From Patescibacteria group bacterium (GTDB taxonomy: Bacteria; Patescibacteriota; Minisyncoccia; Minisyncoccales; CG1-02-41-26), in the NCBI GenBank assembly GCA_020724125.1, contig DYHM01000040.1:1-5439 (forward strand): a stretch of 5,439 bases of DNA, written 5' to 3'. This document shows, piece by piece, positions 1 through 5,403 of the stretch (position 1 is the first letter of the stretch; the number at the start of each line of letters is the position of its first letter). The notes beneath the pieces are model-generated. The model was not told where the DNA came from. It ran no database searches and saw only the letters and a list, made by a program, of their open reading frames with translations. Made by a program: the position numbers and the translations under genes.

Positions 1-1
1 C

Positions 2-241
2 TTACCGAGTAGTGGGCGTGAATTTCGAAAGTATATCCGTAACATCTTTGGGATAAAACCCATCTTCTAATTTTCTATGAAGGCTAAAGGGCCTTCTTAA
101 TCTAAAAGTGTTATCATTGGAACATTTGAAATGAAAAAATTGCCCAGGCTTTGCGGCTATCCCATCTATTAAAAGCCCCATTTTGAAATATTTGGGTTGG
201 ATTTCTTTGCAGAACTTAACCTCTGCCTTAAACAATTTCAT
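2..241 (-). CDS. pyrK: PyrK N-terminal fragment (dihydroorotate dehydrogenase electron-transfer subunit), prematurely ended
   Basis: PyrK is the FAD and 2Fe-2S subunit of type 1B dihydroorotate dehydrogenase. It passes electrons from dihydroorotate oxidation (PyrD) to NAD+ in pyrimidine synthesis in the cytoplasm. Seen: the 79-aa frame has the family's first beta-barrel segment, PGQFFHFKC (residues 32-40), and the flavin-binding RRPFSLH (49-55). A stop codon lies at 4-2. Family members are about 250-280 aa, so the rest of the FAD domain, the NAD domain and the cysteine cluster are missing. After residue 61 the sequence no longer resembles PyrK, so the last ~18 residues are probably out of frame or from rearranged sequence rather than a true C-terminus. 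The start ATG lacks a Shine-Dalgarno and sits in an AT-rich hairpin. The gene lies 58 bases after tRNA-Glu and may be co-transcribed with it. Identity of the N-terminus is fairly sure; intactness is unlikely on this sequence. Confidence 0.65.
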   Translation of the reverse strand: MKLFKAEVKFCKEIQPKYFKMGLLIDGIAAKPGQFFHFKCSNDNTFRLRRPFSLHRKLEDGFYPKDVTDILSKFTPTTR

Positions 242-256
242 TTAAAATGCTAAATG
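239..256 (-). other. AT-rich hairpin over the pyrK start codon
   Basis: On the minus strand, CATTTA and TAAATG can pair as a perfect 6-bp stem around a 6-nt loop. The ATG of pyrK forms the end of the 3' arm. The stem is mostly A:U pairs and therefore weak. No Shine-Dalgarno is visible upstream of this ATG. The same bases can alternatively pair with the repeat tract upstream of the tRNA. Any effect on translation is inference. Confidence 0.25.
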
Positions 257-299
257 TTTACTTATACCCTTGTTTTACTCTTTAATCTTGCTATTTCAA

Positions 300-371
300 T
301 GTCCCCAAGGGGATTCGAACCCCTGCTACGGGCGTGAAAGGCCCGTGACCTAACCGCTAGTCGATGGGGAC
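300..371 (-). tRNA. tRNA-Glu (anticodon UUC)
   Basis: The minus strand folds into a complete cloverleaf. The 7-bp acceptor stem is GTCCCCA/TGGGGAC. The D arm is GAC/GTC around TAGCGGTTAG. The anticodon stem CGGGC/GCCCG holds the loop CTTTCAC, with anticodon TTC at 338-336. A short variable loop follows, and the T arm is AGGGG/CCCCT around TTCGAAT. The discriminator base is A at 300. The 3' CCA is not encoded (TTG follows), so it must be added by tRNA nucleotidyltransferase. Stem sequence and loop match the usual bacterial tRNA-Glu, which also serves tetrapyrrole synthesis by the C5 route in organisms that have it. A promoter-like element lies about 50 bases upstream. Confidence 0.97.
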
Positions 372-426
372 ATTAGCATTTAGCATTTATCATTTAGCAT
401 TTATCATTTAGCAATTAGCAATTATT
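371..426 (-). repeat. Tandem 7-bp repeat, GCTAAAT / GATAAAT (8 units)
   Basis: On the plus strand the tract reads as consecutive heptamers: CATTAGC, ATTTAGC, ATTTATC, ATTTAGC, ATTTATC, ATTTAGC, AATTAGC, AATTATT. The central units alternate between two versions. It fills the gap between the prenyltransferase stop and tRNA-Glu, and its last unit touches the first base of the tRNA. Heptanucleotide tandem repeats between genes are known from cyanobacteria (STRR sequences) and other bacteria, but their role is not settled. If the promoter at 424-452 is used, most of the tract becomes the tRNA precursor leader. There are no spacers, so this is not a CRISPR array. Confidence 0.85.
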
Positions 427-452
427 ATATCAAAGATAGGAAAATATGACTA
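424..452 (-). promoter_or_regulatory. Candidate sigma70 promoter for tRNA-Glu (extended -10)
   Basis: The minus strand has a perfect TATAAT at 429-424 preceded by TGA, giving the extended -10 form TGnTATAAT. Seventeen bases upstream is TAGTCA (452-447), matching four of six bases of TTGACA. Transcription would start near 417, leaving a leader of about 46 nt before the tRNA. The TG of the extended -10 belongs to the TGA stop of the prenyltransferase gene. In such AT-rich DNA a TATAAT can arise by chance. The extended -10, the 17-bp spacer and the position before a tRNA make this better than chance. Confidence 0.55.
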
Positions 453-1330
453 CAAAAAATAATAGTGTGCTTATTACCCCGTTTGTTATAAAGAATGCTT
501 CATTTACTTTTGTTCTATCTTTTATAATTATATGTTGCCTTATGAGAAGGGCAAAGATAACAATTGCTCCCATTAAATATATCCATCCAAAAGAGGCTAA
601 TATCCCAAAGGGAATAAGGAGAAAACCAGCAAGGATGTGGAGAAATAGGGAAATTTGAAGCCCTTTTTTTAAGCCCAAATTTTTGCGGAATTGAATGAAG
701 GTTATGCTTCTTATCAAACTCAATATCAAGGATTGAATAGATAATATCAAAGCCAGAAACCCACAATATGACAAATAGCCCAATGATTAAAGAGGAAAGA
801 TTTACTCCGCCAGATGTTGCTAGGCATCCTCCAATGGGTGCACAAGATAGACAAATCCCAAGATAAAAATGGGAAAACCATGTAAACCTTTTTGTATAGG
901 GATAAGAGGATATGAGAAATAAAACAATAGGTGAAAGAAAGAGACAGGTAAGATTAAGTTTATATGATGAGAATAAAAAAAGAAAAATAGATAAAATAAG
1001 GACAAAAATTGCGCTTTTAAATTTTATCTTTCCTGTAATAAGTGGCCTTTCCTTGGTTCTTGGGTTTTGCCTATCAATTTCTAAATCTATTATCCGATTT
1101 AAAAGCATAGCCGCTGTCCTTGCAGAAATACACGCCATAGTAACCCAAAACCAATAATAGAAGGGCATGATCTCCTGCCTGCCAATTAGTCCTCCAATGT
1201 AAGCAAACGGAAGGGCAAAGATGCTATGCTCAAATTTTATAAGAACAAAGAAGGATAAAAGTTTTTTATAACCATTTAACCAAGAGAGACTTAAGACGCA
1301 GAGTCTTTTATGATTAGAAACTAAATACAT
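430..1330 (-). CDS. ubiA: UbiA-family polyprenyltransferase (4-hydroxybenzoate or MqnP-like), split by a one-base frameshift
   Basis: This integral-membrane enzyme transfers a polyprenyl chain to an aromatic acid in ubiquinone or futalosine-route menaquinone synthesis. Both Asp-rich, Mg-diphosphate-binding motifs are present: NRIIDLEID (residues 78-86) and D195/D202/D206 in DIIYSILDIEFD, followed by HSIP. SYPYTKRFT (142-150) and FEHSIFALPFA (33-43) are also family-typical. After residue 222 (FGLKK) the frame runs into junk and stops at 517-515. Dropping one A from the seven-A run at 670-664 gives 77 further residues (GLQISLFLHILAG, hydrophobic segments) to the TGA at 432-430. The repaired protein is 299 aa, normal for the family. 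The ATG lies one base after the capA stop, has no Shine-Dalgarno, and is the only usual in-frame start before FEHSIFA. Residues ~5-20 look repeat-derived. It may be a sequencing error, a recent pseudogene or a gene rescued by slippage. The substrate cannot be told, and ubiA is a family-level symbol. Confidence 0.85.
664..670 (-). other. Seven-A homopolymer at the ubiA frameshift
   Basis: The coding strand reads CTT, then seven A, then GGG. The upstream frame gives Leu-Lys-Lys-Arg and leaves the conserved sequence. Six A would give Leu-Lys-Lys-Gly and carry straight on into the conserved C-terminal half. The needed correction is +1 (skip one base) or loss of one A. This fits a homopolymer length error, a replication slip, or RNA polymerase slippage. 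It does not fit the usual -1 ribosomal slip. Confidence 0.85.
1268..1307. repeat. Possible degenerate GAGAC/GACGCAGAG-type intergenic repeat with hairpin
   Basis: The plus strand carries ATTTAACC followed by AGAGAGAC and GACGCAGAG. This resembles, from memory, the dispersed AACCACAGAGAC-type non-coding repeats seen in many bacterial genomes. AAGAC (1293-1297) and GTCTT (1303-1307) form a 5-bp stem with a 5-nt loop. The element falls within the first ~20 codons of the prenyltransferase frame. Only one degenerate copy is in the window, so family membership is a guess. Confidence 0.3.
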
Positions 1331-1331
1331 A

Positions 1332-2327
1332 CTAATTTAGTTTTGCTGTGTGAAATTTAAGTTCAAAGTCTACCGTGCAATTCTCACATAATTTCTTGAT
1401 TCTCATAATCAGCTCTTCTAATTCTTCAGTTTTAAGAAAATCAGGTTGACAGTTTTTTATGATAATGGGAACCAATCTTATATTTTTTACTCCTGACTTA
1501 TAAATATCACAAGTCAAAATAACACTTTCTGATGCCTCTTTTTTACGTTGATCAAAGATGAAATTTCCAAGGCTATAGGTTATAAACTTATCCTTATATT
1601 TTTCTATTGTCTGGATCACATGAGGGTGATGGCCTATGACCAAATCTGCGCCATTTTCTATTACCCTATAGGCATACTCCTTTTGTTTATCAGATGCTGT
1701 ATTTATGAATTCGCTTCCCCAATGAAAGGATACAATGACTATATCGGATTTTTTCTTGGCAAGTTTTACTTTTTTTACTATTTCTTCAATCCCTGCCTGA
1801 GAGGGACCAGGAAGATTTTCCATATAAGTTATTCCCTCAAGAGCTAATGTTACATAAGCCAAAAAAGCAATCCTTATCCCCTTAACCTTAATTATTACGG
1901 GTTTAGAAGCTTCTTTTTGATTCCTTCCTGCTCCTATTACAGTAAAGTTGTGCTTCTTGAGATTGAGTTTAGTATCCAGAAGGGCTTCTCTTCCATAGTC
2001 CAGGCTATGATTATTTGCTAAGCAATAAATATTAAACCCAGAAAATTTCAATCCTTCAATAAACCCTGGATCTGCTCTGAATGTATATTGTTTTTCAATA
2101 GGATAACCTTTTTTAGATAGAGGGCATTCAAGATTACAAAAGGCTAAATCAAATGAATTTATAAAATTAGCAATCTTTTGAAAAGGATACCTAACCCCGT
2201 GATTCTCAATTACCTTTTTTACTCCCCTATCCAATAATATATCTCCTACTGCACAAAATGTTACATTCTCGGAAGCTACAAGTTTGCTACATAAAAATAT
2301 AAAGGATAAAATTATCCTAAATTTCAT
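1332..2327 (-). CDS. CapA-family secreted protein (poly-gamma-glutamate capsule-type metallophosphoesterase fold)
   Basis: CapA/PgsA proteins (PF09587) have a calcineurin-like phosphoesterase fold. Some are needed to make or export poly-gamma-glutamate capsules, but most family members have no proven substrate. Seen in order: a signal peptide (MKFRIILSFIFLC, likely cut near residues 18-20), GDILLDRG (28-35), CNLECPLS (64-71), LANNHSLDYG (103-112), SFHWGSEF (200-207), GHHPHVIQ (232-239) and YSLGNFIFDQ (251-260). These supply the expected Asp, Asn and His metal ligands. At 331 aa it is a normal, complete family member. The start is supported by the signal peptide and by AGGA (2340-2337) nine bases upstream, inside the end of the DUF3160 gene. 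Its stop is one base before the prenyltransferase ATG. No capB, capC or capD partner is visible, so a capsule role is not shown. Export, fold and family are well supported; the reaction is unknown. Confidence 0.92.
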   Translation of the reverse strand: MKFRIILSFIFLCSKLVASENVTFCAVGDILLDRGVKKVIENHGVRYPFQKIANFINSFDLAFCNLECPLSKKGYPIEKQYTFRADPGFIEGLKFSGFNIYCLANNHSLDYGREALLDTKLNLKKHNFTVIGAGRNQKEASKPVIIKVKGIRIAFLAYVTLALEGITYMENLPGPSQAGIEEIVKKVKLAKKKSDIVIVSFHWGSEFINTASDKQKEYAYRVIENGADLVIGHHPHVIQTIEKYKDKFITYSLGNFIFDQRKKEASESVILTCDIYKSGVKNIRLVPIIIKNCQPDFLKTEELEELIMRIKKLCENCTVDFELKFHTAKLN

Positions 2328-2330
2328 CAG

Positions 2331-4634
2331 TTAACATCCTGAATGATATATATACCGAGGTATTGGGAGTATGTGTTTAGGCTCTTTGCCCATGTAGTCT
2401 TTTGTCCAATCTGGCACATCTGGAATCTCTTTATCCTTTATCATCTTTTGCCATTTTTCATCTGTCAATCTATCGCTTGCTGGATGCAAAAATTCGTAGT
2501 ATGAAAAGACCCCACCTCGGGTTAACCATAGTTTACCCTCTTTTTCAATTACAACATAGATCTCAAACACATGCCCCACTGCTTCTTCAAGTACAGTTTC
2601 CTGTGAAGTATGCACATCAGCAATAACCGCTACATCTTTATCTACATCACTAATAATTTCAAACCACCGTAGATGTTTATCCTCAACCATAACTGATATA
2701 GTGAGATTTTCCAATAAAGTGCCATAAATCTCTATTTGTTTATATTCCTGGAATGTTATGGGCTCGTTGGTAAGTTCCTTTTTAGCTATTTTTTCAAGGA
2801 ATGAGACCAGCTCAATAAAATTCTTAAATTTTTCATTCATCTCTTCAGTAAGAAGGTTTCTCTCTCTTAGCCCTTCATTTGTAAATATGAGAAGTCCCTT
2901 CAATCTTTTGTAAAATTCAATATTGGGTTCTACATAGCCTTTAGGTGGGTCAGGGGACCATTCTTCACCATCACCACATTCAACTCCAGATTGCTTTGCA
3001 TATAGTATTGTATCATGCCTTAGTTCTGCCCAACTTGCCAAACTTGTATTCAAATTTTTCTTATCCCAAGCCTCATTCTGCATAAAGAAGGGATATTTAT
3101 ATTCCTTTTTATTTAATTCTATTAAGGATTTCAAGCACCAGATCCAGCTATAGTACAAATTCTTCTTCCAATCAGAGGGAGTCAATTTATTAAAATCAGC
3201 AGTAACCTCATCAAGTCTTTCTGGATACTCTTCCCACTCGTCTTGAATTTTGTCTTTTTCAAGTAAAAGTTGCCTAGCCTGTTTTGACCCTATCACAGCC
3301 ATAACATCTAATCCCATAGGGATGGGTCTTTCTGGCCAGCTACAGAGCCTCTGCAATATTTCAGAATCAGGGATATATCTCTGCCCCATAAATCTAAACT
3401 GTGGCTCATCTGAAATGTGTATTAATTTAACTCTTATTTTGGTTTTCTTTTCTGCTATCTCCATTACCGCTTTTTTAAATTTTTTTAGTTTTGCTTTGTC
3501 TGTAAAGCTATTAAAATCAGCATTTACCCCAAAGACTTTATCCATAATGGGCTTATAATCATCCGGTCCTAAATCATCCGATAATCCTACATAAAACGCT
3601 GTTGGACCATAAATCTTCTCCCATAAGTCTATTAATCTTTCGCCTTGAATCTTATTTTCGTATAATTGCTTGGTTATTATTAATGATGGAATTAATTCCT
3701 CTTCCCTATTACTAATAAAATAATTTATTCCATGCCACATCATTGCTTTAAAATAACTTTTTAAATTTTTGCTTGTTGTATAGTGCCCTCGCGGTACAAA
3801 TTGGCTATAATCAATCTTGTGGTCTTTACGATTAAATATTAACGATATCTCTCGATCTAAATGTGCTTCGCATTTATCAATCTCTTTTTTTACAATACTA
3901 TAAATCTGTTTGTTTATCGATGCTTTACCCTCTGTTAAAAAGTAATGGGGTACACTAAAATATATCATGTTTTTCAACGCAGCATCTTTAATTTTTTCAT
4001 TGGTAGTAGATTTATATAAATCCTCTGAAAGATTTAACATCGCACCAGTAAGTTTTGTTATTATCTCAAATAACTTCTTTCCCTCAAGGTTTCTTAAGGT
4101 AAAGTCAAAAAACATATGATAAAGCTGAAGTACCGAATCGGTAGTTATAAAACTGGGAATAAACTTATAGTTATTCTCTTCATATAGAAAGAAAAATTGC
4201 TCATAATCTGCAGGTATGACTATAAAACCATTTTGGCAGATTTTATCGATATCCTCCGGATCAAATTTTCCAAATTGACTTTTATTGATAATATTATCCC
4301 AATTTATCCTCTTCTTGTTATTCGCAGTAACATAATTATGTTTCAACATCTCATTTTCTTTCTTTAAGATTATCTCGATATTTTTTCTATCAACAGGGGT
4401 CAGTTTTGAATCGTCATATTTAATATCAAGTTTATACCAGTTTTGGGACATAAAATAACAGTGTAATTCTGGTGATTTAAAAGGTTTTCCATATCGTGCA
4501 TAAATTTCATTATGCATTATTCTCAATTCTTCTAAACTTTTTCCCTCTAAACTTTTAATATCAATAATTTCTTGATTGGCCGTTACCATACTTGAAATTA
4601 ACATAAAAATGTTTATTATAAATAATTTTTTCAT
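2331..4634 (-). CDS. Secreted YARHG + DUF3160 protein, function unknown
   Basis: This 767-aa protein has a signal peptide (MKKLFIINIFMLISSMVTA, likely cut after Ala19). A YARHG domain spans about residues 28-95, with LRIMHNEIYARYG (37-49), FKSPEL, WY and LTP; the signature reads YARYG here. From about 137 to near the C-terminus it matches DUF3160 (PF11369). Recognisable pieces are SFITTDSVLQLYHMFFD, YGPTAFYVGLSDDL, RFMGQRYIPDSEILQ, PMGLDVMAVIGS, ASWAELRHDTILYAKQSG, ADVHTSQETVLEEAVGH and LTRGGVFSYYEFLHPASDRLT. The family is exported and uncharacterised. Conserved Asp, His and Glu residues could suggest an enzyme, but I cannot name a reaction. YARHG domains are generally found in extracellular bacterial proteins. 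The gene appears intact, has a very strong Shine-Dalgarno (TAGGAGG, overlapping the upstream stop), and ends three bases before capA, which suggests coupled translation. Confidence 0.92.
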   Translation of the reverse strand: MKKLFIINIFMLISSMVTANQEIIDIKSLEGKSLEELRIMHNEIYARYGKPFKSPELHCYFMSQNWYKLDIKYDDSKLTPVDRKNIEIILKKENEMLKHNYVTANNKKRINWDNIINKSQFGKFDPEDIDKICQNGFIVIPADYEQFFFLYEENNYKFIPSFITTDSVLQLYHMFFDFTLRNLEGKKLFEIITKLTGAMLNLSEDLYKSTTNEKIKDAALKNMIYFSVPHYFLTEGKASINKQIYSIVKKEIDKCEAHLDREISLIFNRKDHKIDYSQFVPRGHYTTSKNLKSYFKAMMWHGINYFISNREEELIPSLIITKQLYENKIQGERLIDLWEKIYGPTAFYVGLSDDLGPDDYKPIMDKVFGVNADFNSFTDKAKLKKFKKAVMEIAEKKTKIRVKLIHISDEPQFRFMGQRYIPDSEILQRLCSWPERPIPMGLDVMAVIGSKQARQLLLEKDKIQDEWEEYPERLDEVTADFNKLTPSDWKKNLYYSWIWCLKSLIELNKKEYKYPFFMQNEAWDKKNLNTSLASWAELRHDTILYAKQSGVECGDGEEWSPDPPKGYVEPNIEFYKRLKGLLIFTNEGLRERNLLTEEMNEKFKNFIELVSFLEKIAKKELTNEPITFQEYKQIEIYGTLLENLTISVMVEDKHLRWFEIISDVDKDVAVIADVHTSQETVLEEAVGHVFEIYVVIEKEGKLWLTRGGVFSYYEFLHPASDRLTDEKWQKMIKDKEIPDVPDWTKDYMGKEPKHILPIPRYIYHSGC

Positions 4635-4637
4635 TCT

Positions 4638-4645
4638 ACCTCCTA
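4638..4645 (-). promoter_or_regulatory. Strong Shine-Dalgarno for the DUF3160 gene, overlapping the upstream stop codon
   Basis: The minus strand reads TAGGAGGTAGA then ATG. The TAG (4645-4643) is the stop of the 230-aa gene and also the start of a near-perfect AGGAGGT anti-16S match. The gap from GGAGG to ATG is about four bases, slightly short. This is the only textbook ribosome site in the window. It implies high translation of the DUF3160 gene and coupling to the gene before it. Confidence 0.8.
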
Positions 4646-5335
4646 TTTTTTACAAAATCTATTTTCGTCAAGTTTATTCTCTAATATATCCTCTGCCAAT
4701 ATCTTAAACCCTTCAAATCCGAATCCTGTCCATTTATAAGAGATTATTCTATGTCTTCCATTCCTTTGTAATTCAAGTGAGATTAATTCACATAAACCAT
4801 CTTGGTCAACATCGGCAAAGCCAAAATCAAGCATAGGAGATGACAACCTTGATCCCAACCATTTGGGGAATATCTGTCCATCTTCGAAGCCAAATACAAA
4901 AAGCCTATTATCAAAAACTGGGTGGAATCTAGCTTTTTTCCAAACACCTATACAAATTTCCAGCTTACCATCTCCATCAACATCCTGTGTCAATATTTTC
5001 CAGGGATTATATTTTTCTTTCAAGCCCTCCCAAATATTTTCCAATTTCCCTTTCATTAATGATAATAGGACAACCCTATTCCCTCTAGTTTCTGAATTTT
5101 TGCCAATAATTAAAAACAAATAATTTGTTTGGCCATTTCGTTCAATAGAGCAATAGTCTTTTATCTCCTCAAATTTAGTAACCCTAAAAATATCTGCAAT
5201 GTTTTTCTTCTTGCTATCCATTAGAATAATTTTTTCTTTTTCTATACTCAATGAATTTTCCTTAAGCTCTGCAAGACTAATTTGAACAGGAAAAGCTACC
5301 AATAATAACAAAATAATAAAACTTACTTTTTTCAT
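4643..5335 (-). CDS. Secreted FG-GAP/VCBS-like repeat protein, function unknown
   Basis: This 230-aa protein starts with a clear signal peptide (MKKVSFIILLLLVAF, likely cut after Ala22 in SLA-EL). It contains two calcium-loop motifs, DVDGDGKLE (118-126) and DVDQDGLCE (175-183), 57 residues apart. Each is followed by a hydrophobic strand, as in FG-GAP/VCBS beta-propeller blades. In between is NRLFVFGFEDGQIFPKWLGS (143-162), which looks like a second blade strand. Only two blades are evident, so it is either a short, partial propeller or a divergent domain. Four Cys residues (62, 128, 182, 228) lie in the exported part. The start is fixed by the signal peptide; no Shine-Dalgarno is visible. It is the first gene of the run, eight bases before the DUF3160 gene, and probably acts outside the membrane with it. 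The partner and the role are unknown. Confidence 0.82.
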   Translation of the reverse strand: MKKVSFIILLLLVAFPVQISLAELKENSLSIEKEKIILMDSKKKNIADIFRVTKFEEIKDYCSIERNGQTNYLFLIIGKNSETRGNRVVLLSLMKGKLENIWEGLKEKYNPWKILTQDVDGDGKLEICIGVWKKARFHPVFDNRLFVFGFEDGQIFPKWLGSRLSSPMLDFGFADVDQDGLCELISLELQRNGRHRIISYKWTGFGFEGFKILAEDILENKLDENRFCKK

Positions 5336-5359
5336 ACTATATTGTCACAGATTCATAGA

Positions 5360-5396
5360 AATGATAATGATAGAATGATAATGATAAAATGATAGG
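5360..5396 (+). repeat. Tandem 14-bp repeat built from AATGATA
   Basis: The plus strand reads AATGATAATGATAG, AATGATAATGATAA, AATGATAGG: about 2.6 copies of a 14-bp unit in which GATA recurs every 6 and 8 bases alternately. AATGATA is a circular shift of GATAAAT, the unit of the tract next to tRNA-Glu, but on the opposite strand. It lies in the leader of the operon, 25-61 bases upstream of the first ATG. Read on the minus strand it contains several TATCAT near-matches to a -10 box, so it may hold the operon's promoter. No -35 partner stands out. Confidence 0.75.
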
Positions 5397-5403
5397 AATT
5401 TGC

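Noticed and set aside
261..290. Promoter for pyrK (TATAAG at 266-261)
   Set aside because: The -10 is 5/6, but no acceptable -35 lies 16-18 bases upstream, and co-transcription with the tRNA is simpler.
371..426. CRISPR array
   Set aside because: Units are 7 bp, directly adjacent, with no spacers and no cas genes.
242..430. Rho-independent terminator after ubiA or tRNA-Glu
   Set aside because: No GC-rich stem followed by a T run is seen on the minus strand in either gap; the only hairpins are AT-rich and lack the T tail.
446..658. Plus-strand open frame of 70 aa inside the ubiA C-terminal region
   Set aside because: It lies antisense to coding sequence that matches the UbiA family after frame repair, and it has no recognisable domain.
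664..670. Programmed -1 ribosomal frameshift like dnaX
   Set aside because: Reaching the downstream frame needs +1 (or -2), so the A-rich slippery site works in the wrong direction.
912..1157. Plus-strand open frame of 81 aa
   Set aside because: Antisense to the conserved first half of the prenyltransferase; low-complexity, Lys/Ile-rich shadow.
1548..1847. Plus-strand open frame of 99 aa
   Set aside because: Antisense to CapA motifs (HWGSEF, GHHPHV); the translation has no family features.
3250..3558. Plus-strand open frame of 102 aa
   Set aside because: Antisense to conserved DUF3160 blocks; nothing supports it as a gene.
4863..5123. Plus-strand open frame of 86 aa
   Set aside because: Antisense to the calcium-loop region of the secreted 230-aa protein.
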